A DNA stretch of 64,000 bases from an uncultured Planctomycetaceae bacterium (GTDB lineage: Bacteria > Planctomycetota > Planctomycetia > Pirellulales > Thermoguttaceae). The notes below the pieces were generated by a model, which was not told the origin of the DNA, made no database searches, and worked only from the letters and a program-made list of their open reading frames with translations. Shown here piece after piece: positions 25,356 through 33,660 of this stretch. The position numbers were made by a program, and so were the translations under genes. The stretch is taken from NCBI GenBank assembly GCA_946408825.1, contig CAMJTU010000008.1:62001-126000 (forward strand). Reading direction: 5' to 3'. Position 1 is the stretch's first letter. Every line of letters starts with the position of its first letter.

Positions 25356-27947
25356 GTGGCTTCTTCTCCCGATCGCGTGCGCACGCGCGCTCAGCGCGTC
25401 GCGTCGCGCTTTGATTACAACGGCTTTACGAAGAGATTGCAGAAACTTCTCTTCGAGGACGACGGTCCGAAAAAGCTGACGATGTACTTTATCGCGGCGT
25501 TTCTCGTCACGGTCATCGGCGGCGCGTGGGATCCGCCGATGAAGTTCAAACTCTTCTCGGTTCCCGACCGTGAAGTCGTCTGCAATACGAATTTTAGCGC
25601 CGTCAACTCGCGACAAACAAGCGAGAATAAAGCGCTCGCGCTCAAAGCGACTCCGCACTATTACGTCAACGATCTTTCGAAGTTAGATTCGTATAAAAAG
25701 CAGCTCCGTCACGAAATGCAGGTCATTCTCGGAATATCCGACCTTGCGCGCGCGACCGCCGACGAACGCAGAACGCTCCGCGATTATCTCCCGGCGCGTC
25801 CCACCCCGGAAGAAGAGGAACACGCGCTCGACAAACTGCAAAGCTATTTTGAAGAGGACGTCGATCTCGCAAATTTCAGTTCCGCGCTCAACAAAATTTT
25901 CGCCCCGTACGAAGAATACGGAATCGTCAGAAAACTTCATTCGGCGAACTCGGGCAACCAAGAGATCATTAAGATTTACGACGTCTCAAAAAGCGCCGAG
26001 GCGAGCGCGGAAAATCAGAAGAACTATTACGAGAAACGCGACGGGTTCTCCGAGACGATGGATCGTCGCTTGAACGTCGTTCAAGTGCGGACGTCCGACG
26101 TTCTTTTCGGCAACGGACTTGTCGTCCGGAACCAGCTCAACGTAATTTTTGAACACGACCGCGATCTTGTCGAACTGCTGTACGAGCGCATTCGCAAGTC
26201 GCCTCCCGAGACGCTTGCCGAAGACGTCGCCGCGACGAAATTCGCGCAGGCGGAGGAGGTCGCCAAGGTCGCCGACGTTCGTCAATATTTCGTGGTCGGC
26301 GAGCCGATCGTCCACGCAAACGATCCGATCGGCGCCGTCGAATACGACTGGCTCAAACAGGAGCGCGCGAGTTATCTCCATTCGCGTCTGCCCCTTTCTC
26401 GCGCGCTGCGTTTTCTCGCGACGTTGCTCCTTAATACGCTCCTATTGCTCAGCGCGCATCTCGTCATCGTCGCCAAACGCCTCTCGTTCGACGGACGGTC
26501 CGAAAACGTCTCGCTCCTCAAAACGGCGGTATTTTTGGGGTTCCTCGTCCTGTCGTTTCTCTTAGGACGCTCGGCGCAGATATTCCTTCCGAACAAGGGG
26601 ACGCTTGTCGAACTCATGCCGGTCGTCGTCTTTACCGAACTCACGACGTTCGCCGTCTCGTGGGGCGTCTCGCTGACGGTCGGCGTTTTGCTCTCGCTTA
26701 TGCTGACGTTTTCGAGCGGCGGGGGACTCGACACGTTCGTTCCCTTATGCGGCGCCGCCGTTTTCGTCTCCATTGTCGCGCGAAGCGTCCGCACGAGACT
26801 CCAGCTCGTTTTCCTCGCGTTAGACGCCGGTTTCTGCGCGTTTCTACTCTCGCTTGCGACGGGAGTGATCGCAAACGACTTCATGCGCCCGACCTTTGGC
26901 GAGGGCGGCTACGCTTATGTTTTCAGCGACTTAGGGCGTACGGGCTCGACGGCGATTCATCACGCGCTTTGGGCGGCGATGGGCGGCGTGCTGACGACCT
27001 GTCTGCTCCCGCTCGTCGAGTTGTACTTCCACGTCGTCACGCCGATGCAGCTGCTCGAATACGCGAATCCGTCGCACCCGCTCATGATCGAACTTAACCA
27101 GCGCGCTCCGTCGACGTATAACCACTCGCTCCAAACGTCGTATTTGGCGGAAGCGGCGGCGGAAGCGATCGGCGCGAGGTCCTATCTCGTCAAGGTCGGC
27201 GCGTATTTTCACGACGTCGGCAAGATGATGAATCCAGAATACTTCACGGAGAATCAGAACGGCCACAACATCCACGACGAACTCGAGCCGCGAATGAGCG
27301 CGCTCGTAATCGTCGCGCACGTCAAGGACGGCGTCAACCTCGGCGAAAGGCATAAGCTTCCCCGTGAAATCATCGATCTAATCGAACAACATCACGGGAC
27401 GATGCTTGTGAGTTTCTTCTACAAGCAGGCGCTCGAAGCGGCGCAGGCGCAGAATCCGGACGCGCGGCTCGACGAGTCGTCCTTCCGATACCCCGGTCCG
27501 ATTCCGCAGACGAAAGAAGCCGGCATTCTTATGCTCGCCGACGCCGTCGAAAGCGCGAGTCGTTCTCTAACCGAATGGACCCCGCGCCGCGTCGAAAACC
27601 TTGTGCGCAAGATCACGGAGACGCGAATCGAAGACGGGCAGTTCCGCGATTCCGGATTGACGTTCGGCGAAGTTCAGACGATACAGCAAAGCCTTGTCTC
27701 GTCGCTGCTTGCGAGCCGTCATACCCGCGTGAAGTACCCTGACGGCGACAAAGACTCCAAAGACGACAGTCGCGGCGAACGGAGCGACGACGGCAAAGAC
27801 TCCAAGGGCGAGAATAGTCAAATCGGCAAATTAGACCCTTCGAAAGGTTCTTCGAGCGAAGGAAGTCAGATTATCAAGAGCGCGAAGGTCAAATCCGACG
27901 CTTCGTCGCTGAGCGACGCGTCTACGATTCTCAAGATTCCTCATTGA
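25356..27947 (+). CDS. 7TM-HD (HDIG) membrane phosphodiesterase, PgpH-like
   Basis: 863 residues from GTG 25356, chosen because AGGGGGC sits 5 nt upstream and only 10 bp separate it from the phoH stop; the open frame continues back to 25101 inside phoH but that part is a shadow. Layout: one helix near residue 40, a ~290-residue extracytoplasmic 7TMR-HDED domain, seven membrane helices (~347-565) and a cytosolic HD domain with NHSLQTSYLAEAAAEAIGAR, FHDVGKMMNPEYF, NIHD and IVAHVKDG. PgpH homologues hydrolyse cyclic di-AMP. An unusual ~70-residue Lys/Asp/Ser-rich tail follows the HD domain. The position between phoH and ybeY is conserved in many bacteria. Confidence 0.9.
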   Translation: MASSPDRVRTRAQRVASRFDYNGFTKRLQKLLFEDDGPKKLTMYFIAAFLVTVIGGAWDPPMKFKLFSVPDREVVCNTNFSAVNSRQTSENKALALKATPHYYVNDLSKLDSYKKQLRHEMQVILGISDLARATADERRTLRDYLPARPTPEEEEHALDKLQSYFEEDVDLANFSSALNKIFAPYEEYGIVRKLHSANSGNQEIIKIYDVSKSAEASAENQKNYYEKRDGFSETMDRRLNVVQVRTSDVLFGNGLVVRNQLNVIFEHDRDLVELLYERIRKSPPETLAEDVAATKFAQAEEVAKVADVRQYFVVGEPIVHANDPIGAVEYDWLKQERASYLHSRLPLSRALRFLATLLLNTLLLLSAHLVIVAKRLSFDGRSENVSLLKTAVFLGFLVLSFLLGRSAQIFLPNKGTLVELMPVVVFTELTTFAVSWGVSLTVGVLLSLMLTFSSGGGLDTFVPLCGAAVFVSIVARSVRTRLQLVFLALDAGFCAFLLSLATGVIANDFMRPTFGEGGYAYVFSDLGRTGSTAIHHALWAAMGGVLTTCLLPLVELYFHVVTPMQLLEYANPSHPLMIELNQRAPSTYNHSLQTSYLAEAAAEAIGARSYLVKVGAYFHDVGKMMNPEYFTENQNGHNIHDELEPRMSALVIVAHVKDGVNLGERHKLPREIIDLIEQHHGTMLVSFFYKQALEAAQAQNPDARLDESSFRYPGPIPQTKEAGILMLADAVESASRSLTEWTPRRVENLVRKITETRIEDGQFRDSGLTFGEVQTIQQSLVSSLLASRHTRVKYPDGDKDSKDDSRGERSDDGKDSKGENSQIGKLDPSKGSSSEGSQIIKSAKVKSDASSLSDASTILKIPH

Positions 27948-27982
27948 GCAAGACGGGCTTCTGCGCCGGAAAGAAACGAGAC

Positions 27983-28453
27983 ATGTCGGACGCTGGGATA
28001 CGTTTTGAATTTATCGACGAGCAGTCGCGGTTGATCGTCGACTTTGACAGAATGCGCCGCGCGATCGCCAAGATTCTTGCGGACGCGGGCGTGACGCGCG
28101 GCGTTATGGAGATAGCCGTGATCGCCGCCGAGCCGATGCATGAAATGAACGTCGAATTTCTGGGACACGATTATGTCACCGACGTTCTCGCGTTTGCGCT
28201 CGAGGACGATCGCGCCGCCGGACTTCTCGAAGGAAATATCGTCGTTTGCTCCGATTTTGCCGTCGAGCGCGCGCCCGATTACGAATGGCCTCCGGAGGAC
28301 GAACTCCTCATGTACGCGATTCACGGCGCGTTGCATCTTGTCGGCTATGACGACCATTCTCCGGAGGACGCGCCCCTTATGCGCGCAAAAGAGCGCGAAT
28401 ATCTTGAATACGTCGGCGTCGACGCGAGTCGGGCGCGACAGGGAGAGGGGTGA
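27983..28453 (+). CDS. ybeY: Endoribonuclease YbeY (rRNA maturation factor)
   Basis: 156 residues from ATG 27983, with GGAAAG upstream; a TTG at 27944 overlaps the preceding stop and would add 13 poorly conserved residues. The zinc site H-x3-H-x5-H is in IHGALHLVGYDDH, followed by the family's MRAKEREYL. FLGHDYVTDVLAF corresponds to the canonical N-x-x-YR-x-x-D-x-x-TDVLSFP motif in diverged form. YbeY is a metal-dependent endoribonuclease for 16S rRNA 3' processing and ribosome quality control. It completes the phoH-HD-ybeY operon. Confidence 0.93.
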   Translation: MSDAGIRFEFIDEQSRLIVDFDRMRRAIAKILADAGVTRGVMEIAVIAAEPMHEMNVEFLGHDYVTDVLAFALEDDRAAGLLEGNIVVCSDFAVERAPDYEWPPEDELLMYAIHGALHLVGYDDHSPEDAPLMRAKEREYLEYVGVDASRARQGEG

Positions 28454-28603
28454 TCTCCTGTTCCTTAATCTTTGCGTTTCTTCCACGATCCAAGCGTGAG
28501 CGTCGCCGGACGTCGGTCCCGTCGAGAACGTTTCTTCGTAACTCAACTAATTTTTCTGGGTTACAACGTTCGTTAGAGACAGAGTCTTTCCTAAATCGTT
28601 AAT

Positions 28604-28770
28604 TATTCGCAAGCGCCGTAGATATCGACCGAAATGGGGACGTTTTCGACGCGTTTTTTGACGCTTGCGAGATCCGAAAACAGGCGCTTGACTTTGCTGT
28701 TATGCTTGTCTACAATAATTAAACGTAGATTTTTGAATTTTAGTTTTTTTGTTTGATCGTCTGTCGTTTT
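28604..28770 (-). pseudogene. Possible remnant of a coding sequence (53 codons, no start)
   Basis: On the minus strand an open stretch runs from a TAA near 28783 to a stop at 28604-28606. It contains LRLIIVDKHNSKVKRLFSDL and then KKRVENVPISVDIYGACE, with host-like codons (GTC, GAC, ATC, TAC) in its second half. There is no ATG or ribosome-binding site, so if real it is a 3' gene fragment. The 28454-28866 interval otherwise holds the promoter below and an 8-bp inverted pair CGCAAGCG / CGCTTGCG (28608-28615, 28662-28669). Confidence 0.3.
28688..28716 (+). promoter_or_regulatory. Sigma-70-type promoter for the duplicated-domain protein
   Basis: TTGACT, 17-nt spacer, TACAAT: a near-consensus pair about 150 bp before the ATG at 28867. 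Confidence 0.6.
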
Positions 28771-28866
28771 CGACTCTATCGGTCGAGATTATCCCCCTTC
28801 TTAGCGACCCCAAGCCCCTAGTTCGCGTCGCTAAACGCCGCAACCCGTCCGTTAAGGAGACTTCCC

Positions 28867-31800
28867 ATGTCCTTCACGATTAACCGAACCGTCGCCGTCG
28901 CTCTTGCGACGATCGCGTTTTTGACGTTTAACTCCGCGCGCTCCGTCGCCGCAGGGGCGAGCGCGAGCGACAATTCAGAAACGCCGGGAGTCGCGCAATC
29001 GGACGACGGTTCCGACGGTCAAGAATGCAAAAACATTAAGGAGTTGGAAACTTTATTTCGGGGGAAAGAGACCGGTCTCCTTTTCTATAAAGGACAGGAT
29101 TACAAAGGAGTGGATCAACTCGTCGAGAGGGCGATTCAGGAAGGCGAGAAGAATCCCAAAGCGGCGAAGGAACTCGTCGATTTCACCGCCGAGACGCTCT
29201 ACCTCAACAGATTTCGATTCCTTCGTCTTCAATATGCGATTCAGAACGCCCGTAAAAACGAGTCGTCCGTCTTTCGTCGCGACGACGTCTTTGAAAAACT
29301 CAGCCCTTCGATCAACTACTTCAAGCGTTTCGAGGAAGCGTATAAAGCCGAAGGCGTCGAGGGCGTCGACAAAGCGCTGGATCAATTTGCTCTAGACGTC
29401 CAAAAGGATCCGAAACTGTTAGTCGATTACGAATATCTTAACGAAAAGATGACGGGAACCGAGGACGACGATATTCTGCGTTTCAACAGCCAGAAACTAG
29501 GCGACAAATTTAAAAAGATCGTAGCGGCGGCGGTTCTCCGCGAGCTTCAAAAGAATCGCGAACTCGTCCCCATGCCGGCGAACGATTTCTTCAAACTATT
29601 CGTAGACGCGATCCCTAAAATGAAAGACGCGGAATTTGCCGACGACGTCGCTGAGGTTTGGTTTATCGTCGCTTTCGAAGATAACGGCAAGAGAGACGAC
29701 GACTATCGAAGGCAGGAGAATCGCCTCGGATGGGCCTTGTCGGCGATAAGCGAGGAGAGGGCGGACGCGTTTACCGAACGCGTGGTCGCGTCCCTTAAAG
29801 CCGCCGACTTCGTCGGCGAGAACTCTGCGGCGCGCATTGTTTTGTGGGAATTCTACCTAAAGATGAAGAAGGCGGCCGACGAAGGGGATTCTGAAGGATT
29901 CGACAATGTCGTCGCCGCTCTCGTCGAATGGGAAAAGGATTTCAACCCCCGCGCGGTTAGGGGCGGATTCGACTTTGCCGCAAAACCTGCAGAACTCGTT
30001 TTCAATCGATATGGTCGTAAGATTCGCGATTTCGTCGAGTCTGAGGATTTTGAAAAGCTCGAGGAAACGATCGCCGAGATCGTCGCGTTGGAAAAGATGT
30101 TTCCCAGCGACGCGCTGAGTCCTAGAGTTGAAGCGATCATGCGCGAACTCGAGGTCGTTCGTCCCGATTTGGCGTTTCAGGTTTACGACGAGGCGTTCAG
30201 AACCTGCCGCGAGCGTGACGATGTTCTCAATGGGTTTTACATGCAGACGGCGGCGTTTTACTGCGAATCGATCGACGCCATTCTTGACGCCGATCTTGAA
30301 AAGCTTGAAAAGCTTGCCGACAAGCTTGCCGAAAGAGCGAATAAATCGACGAAGATACAATTGACCCGTGTGGATCGCTCGTTCGGTCAACCGGCGCGGG
30401 TCTTGGATATAGAGACTGATTATCTCTACTATCAACGTCAGACGTACGCTTGGAAATTTCATGTTCACTATGGGGACAGTCGCGAGGCGCTCGAATTTCT
30501 CGATCGAGCGATTAGCGCGCTGGAGAAATCGGATAAACCCAACGCAAAATTGTTCCGAGAACTGCTTATCGACGTCCGAAACGATCCTAACATACCCGAT
30601 CGTGATCGACGACACTTTGAACAAAACGCCCTTTTTGCGGCGCCGCGTCCGATTGAAGACGCAGAAACGCCGTCTTTCGTCCAATCGGACGACGTTTCAG
30701 ATTGTCAAGAGTTCAAAGCGTTCAAAACGGCGATGCTGGAAAAGCCCTATTCTAGCTTCGTTAAATGGGATACGCTCTTCGACGCCGCGCTTCAAGCGGG
30801 CGAGAAGAATCCTCAAGCGGCGGAGAAGCTCGTTGATTTTGTCGCCGAATCGCTCTATCTTACAGAATGGAAGTTTTCCGAATTTCGCAAAAAGATTCTG
30901 AAGGCGGGCGAGAACGAGTCGTCTCCCTTTCATCGAGACGAGCTGCTTGAAAAGCTTCGTTATCAAGTCGAATACCCCGAATACTACAAGCGTTTTGGCG
31001 AGGCTTATAACGCCGAGGGCGTCGCGGGACTCGAAAAGGTTCTCGATCAATATGCGCAAGACGTCCAAAAGGACCCCAAATATTTGGCGTTCTCCATGGG
31101 GTTTGACGAACTCCTGACATACTCCGGCGACGACGTCGTAGAAGGTTACGGACGTCCTGAACTTGGATATAAATTGCAGAAAATCGTCGCCGACGCGTAT
31201 TATAAAGAGCTTCGGACGAATCCCGATCTCGTTCCCATGTCGGGTGATCGTTTTATGAAAATAATCAAGGCGTTTTACGAAACGAAGGACGCGGAGTTGG
31301 CGGAAAAGGCGACGTCGATATGGTTCGCCGTCGCCTTCGCGGGCAATCTCAAAATTAATCGAGACTATCGGGGGCTGGCGCTGGGACTCGAATACAATCT
31401 TTCCTTGCTCGACGAGGAGGAGGGAGACGCGTTTACCGAACGAGTCCTTGCGTATTACAAAACCGACGAATCCTTCGGAGACGGCGCGAAACTCGTTTTT
31501 CAGAGATTCCAACGAAAGATTAAGAAGACGATCGACGCCGGGGATTCAAAAGGACTCGAAAATATAGTCGCCGATCTTCTGGAACGAGCAAAGGAATTTA
31601 AGGTAGGATCGGTATGCGCTAACTTTGAGTATATCTTGCGCGATCTCGAAGTCGTCCGACCTGATTTGGCGTATCAGGCTTACGACGAGGCCGCTAAACG
31701 TTGTCGCGACTCGAAAGAGGCGTATCTTTCAGAACAAAGGTTCTACATGGAGACCGCCGCTTTCTACTGCGCGTCGATTGGCGCGATTCTCGACGCCAAT

Positions 31801-32106
31801 CGACAAGAGCTGGAAAGAATTGCCGAGGAACTCGCCGTTAAGACGCTCGATTCGACGACAATAACGATTCACGATATCCATGGCGTCAAGCGGCTAAATT
31901 ATATCTCCTATCAATTGCAGACGTACTTGTGGAAATTCCAACTTCACTTCGAAAACAACGCCTGCGAAGTCCTCGATCGAGCGATCCTTGCGCTGGAAAA
32001 AACCGACAAATACAACGCGAAAGTATTCCGAAACCTCCTTATCGCCGTCCGAAACAACCCTCACGTGAGGCGAGGGACGCCAGAACGCCAATTTAAAGCG
32101 ATTTGA
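28867..32106 (+). CDS. Secreted protein built of two ~500-residue paralogous halves
   Basis: 1079 residues, ATG 28867 with AAGGAG 9 nt upstream. Signal peptide ~1-29. The protein is an internal duplication: half 1 (from ~residue 44, VAQSDDGSDGQECK) and half 2 (from ~residue 606, VQSDDVSDCQEFK) align end to end through matching blocks such as QAGEKNPQAAEKLVDFVAES, YKRFGEAYNAEGV, LDQYAQDVQKDPK, REGDAFTERV-type, LRDLEVVRPDLAYQAYDEA and MxTAAFYCxSIxAILDA. Each half is almost all alpha-helical and charged, like a superhelical repeat scaffold. No family was recognised and no catalytic motif is evident. A decayed start of a third copy follows at 32169-32240. Confidence 0.8.
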   Translation: MSFTINRTVAVALATIAFLTFNSARSVAAGASASDNSETPGVAQSDDGSDGQECKNIKELETLFRGKETGLLFYKGQDYKGVDQLVERAIQEGEKNPKAAKELVDFTAETLYLNRFRFLRLQYAIQNARKNESSVFRRDDVFEKLSPSINYFKRFEEAYKAEGVEGVDKALDQFALDVQKDPKLLVDYEYLNEKMTGTEDDDILRFNSQKLGDKFKKIVAAAVLRELQKNRELVPMPANDFFKLFVDAIPKMKDAEFADDVAEVWFIVAFEDNGKRDDDYRRQENRLGWALSAISEERADAFTERVVASLKAADFVGENSAARIVLWEFYLKMKKAADEGDSEGFDNVVAALVEWEKDFNPRAVRGGFDFAAKPAELVFNRYGRKIRDFVESEDFEKLEETIAEIVALEKMFPSDALSPRVEAIMRELEVVRPDLAFQVYDEAFRTCRERDDVLNGFYMQTAAFYCESIDAILDADLEKLEKLADKLAERANKSTKIQLTRVDRSFGQPARVLDIETDYLYYQRQTYAWKFHVHYGDSREALEFLDRAISALEKSDKPNAKLFRELLIDVRNDPNIPDRDRRHFEQNALFAAPRPIEDAETPSFVQSDDVSDCQEFKAFKTAMLEKPYSSFVKWDTLFDAALQAGEKNPQAAEKLVDFVAESLYLTEWKFSEFRKKILKAGENESSPFHRDELLEKLRYQVEYPEYYKRFGEAYNAEGVAGLEKVLDQYAQDVQKDPKYLAFSMGFDELLTYSGDDVVEGYGRPELGYKLQKIVADAYYKELRTNPDLVPMSGDRFMKIIKAFYETKDAELAEKATSIWFAVAFAGNLKINRDYRGLALGLEYNLSLLDEEEGDAFTERVLAYYKTDESFGDGAKLVFQRFQRKIKKTIDAGDSKGLENIVADLLERAKEFKVGSVCANFEYILRDLEVVRPDLAYQAYDEAAKRCRDSKEAYLSEQRFYMETAAFYCASIGAILDANRQELERIAEELAVKTLDSTTITIHDIHGVKRLNYISYQLQTYLWKFQLHFENNACEVLDRAILALEKTDKYNAKVFRNLLIAVRNNPHVRRGTPERQFKAI

Positions 32107-32121
32107 AACGCGCCCTTTAAC

Positions 32122-32144
32122 AAGCGCGGTTTCGCCGCTTTTTT
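32122..32144 (+). terminator. Probable intrinsic terminator
   Basis: Short stem AAGCG-CGGTTTCGC-CGCTT followed by TTTT, 16 bp after the stop at 32106. Confidence 0.5.
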
Positions 32145-32168
32145 CAACGTTCCGCAACGTCACCGTTT

Positions 32169-32240
32169 CTGATTGAAGACGCGGAAACGTAGACGGTCGC
32201 TCAATCGGACGGCGCTTCAGACTGTCAAGAGTCTTATATG
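32169..32240 (+). pseudogene. Decayed start of a third copy of the duplicated domain
   Basis: The DNA GATTGAAGACGCGGAAACG ... CAATCGGACGGCGCTTCAGA ... TGTCAAGAG matches the beginning of half 2 (30651-30712) at most positions, but an in-frame TAG interrupts it and similarity ends at about 32240. It is outside the gene, after its terminator. Confidence 0.75.
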
Positions 32241-32270
32241 CTTTTCAAGATTCATACCAGCGCCTTTCGA

Positions 32271-32455
32271 TTCATAAGTGACATTTTTTGTCACTTATCG
32301 ACGTCGTTTAAGTGAGAAAAGCCCCGGGATCCATTGCTTCTTTATTGACCATTTATTCAACTAACATAGTGATTTTCAAGACTTTACAATAATTCATAGA
32401 AACTACGTTTTTCATAAGTGACATTTCATAAGTGACATTTTTTGTCACTTATGAA
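32271..32455. repeat. Cluster of short inverted repeats (TTCATAAGTGACA / TGTCACTTATGAA)
   Basis: The 13-mer TTCATAAGTGACA occurs at 32271-32283, 32411-32423 and 32425-32437; its complement follows at 32289-32298 (10 of 13 bases) and 32443-32455 (13 of 13). Two perfect hairpins with a T5 loop result. The 115 bp between them are AT-rich and non-coding. The remainder of the 32107-32889 interval (32456-32889) contains no gene I can support. Confidence 0.9.
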
Positions 32456-32889
32456 TTTGTCTCGAGGGTTTTCGTTGCGTTTTTGACGTCTCGCGCTCCG
32501 TCGATTTGCGGCGTCGGCGCGTTCGTTTTTCTTCCGTCGTTCCGGTTCCGAATTTCTTGATTAACCGCCGTTTCCGCATTTTATCTTTTCGCGACAAATC
32601 CCTGTCATTTTCACGGCGCTCCAACTTGACAAAACAACCGAAATCGTTAGAAATATGATATCGATAAATTCATATCGATATAAGGGCGTCAGATTGAGCG
32701 TCGTCGTTAGACGAGCGCGTCGGACGTTCGGAACGAATGAAAGAACGCGGCGTCGAGCGGTCGTCTTGAGCGCGACTCAAGGCGTAAAAACGACGGTCGT
32801 CGAGAATTTCGCGATTCTCAAAACGATTGGAATCCCGCGTCTTTTTTGGACAATTTATAAACCGCCGAAACACTTTAGAAAAGAGCGCT

Positions 32890-33570
32890 ATGTTAGAGTT
32901 TCTTCGTTCGTCAATCGGTAAAAAGCTGATAATGAGCCTTAGCGGCATGTTCCTGTTGGTCTTTGTCGCTCTGCACCTCGCGCTTAATCTTGCCGCCGTC
33001 GTCTCCGCCGACCTCTACCGTCAGGCGTGCGAGTTCATGGACACGAATATTCTTGTGAAGATTATGGTGCCCGTCCTCGCTTTGGGTTTCATCGTCCACA
33101 TTCTTTTCTCGATCTTTGTCGAGTTCAAAAACTGGACCGGCCGTCCCGCCGAGATGCGCTACGCCGTCCCGTGCAAGACGAAGGTGTCGTCTTGGGCGTC
33201 GAAGAACATGTTCGTTCTCGGCGTGATCGTCGTCCTCTTCCTCGTTCTGCACTTCACGCATTTCTGGATGCATATGCAGCTTCAGAGCTTCCTCGGAAAA
33301 GAGGGAACGGATCCCTATCAGCTCGTCGTCAACACGTTCAGCAATCCGGTCATCTGCGTTCTCTATATCGTCTGGTTCGCCGCGATCTACTTCCATATCT
33401 CTCACGGTTTCTGGAGCGCGTTCCAGTCGATCGGTCTCAACAACTCGAAGTGGCTTCCGCGTCTTCAGTTCCTCGCGAAACTCTACGCGATCTGCGTTTT
33501 CCTCGGCTTCACGCTGATTCCCGTCTACTTCCTCTGCTGCAAGTGTTGCTGCTGCGCCGGAAGTTGCTGA
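32890..33570 (+). CDS. sdhC: Succinate dehydrogenase/fumarate reductase cytochrome b subunit (di-haem type)
   Basis: 226 residues from ATG 32890. Five hydrophobic helices and the His residues in LHLALN, FIVHILFS, LHFTHFWMH and FHISHGFW are those that ligate two b haems in the single-subunit (type B) anchor found in Bacillus, Wolinella and Bacteroidetes enzymes. It anchors the complex and passes electrons between the Fe-S subunit and menaquinone. It is first of a three-gene operon with sdhA 90 bp downstream. The very C-terminus is odd: LCCKCCCCAGSC, eight Cys in the last 12 residues. Confidence 0.93.
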   Translation: MLEFLRSSIGKKLIMSLSGMFLLVFVALHLALNLAAVVSADLYRQACEFMDTNILVKIMVPVLALGFIVHILFSIFVEFKNWTGRPAEMRYAVPCKTKVSSWASKNMFVLGVIVVLFLVLHFTHFWMHMQLQSFLGKEGTDPYQLVVNTFSNPVICVLYIVWFAAIYFHISHGFWSAFQSIGLNNSKWLPRLQFLAKLYAICVFLGFTLIPVYFLCCKCCCCAGSC

Positions 33571-33660
33571 GAACCGTCTGCAAAACGAAAATCGAAGCGC
33601 GTAGAGCGTGAACGCCGCGCGTTTTCCTTAAACGAACCTTGAAAGATCAAAGATAGAATC

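Noticed and set aside
32626..32662. TTGACA with TATGAT as an sdhCAB promoter
   Set aside because: The spacing is 22 nt, too long for a standard promoter, and the site is ~230 bp from the gene. No better candidate was found.
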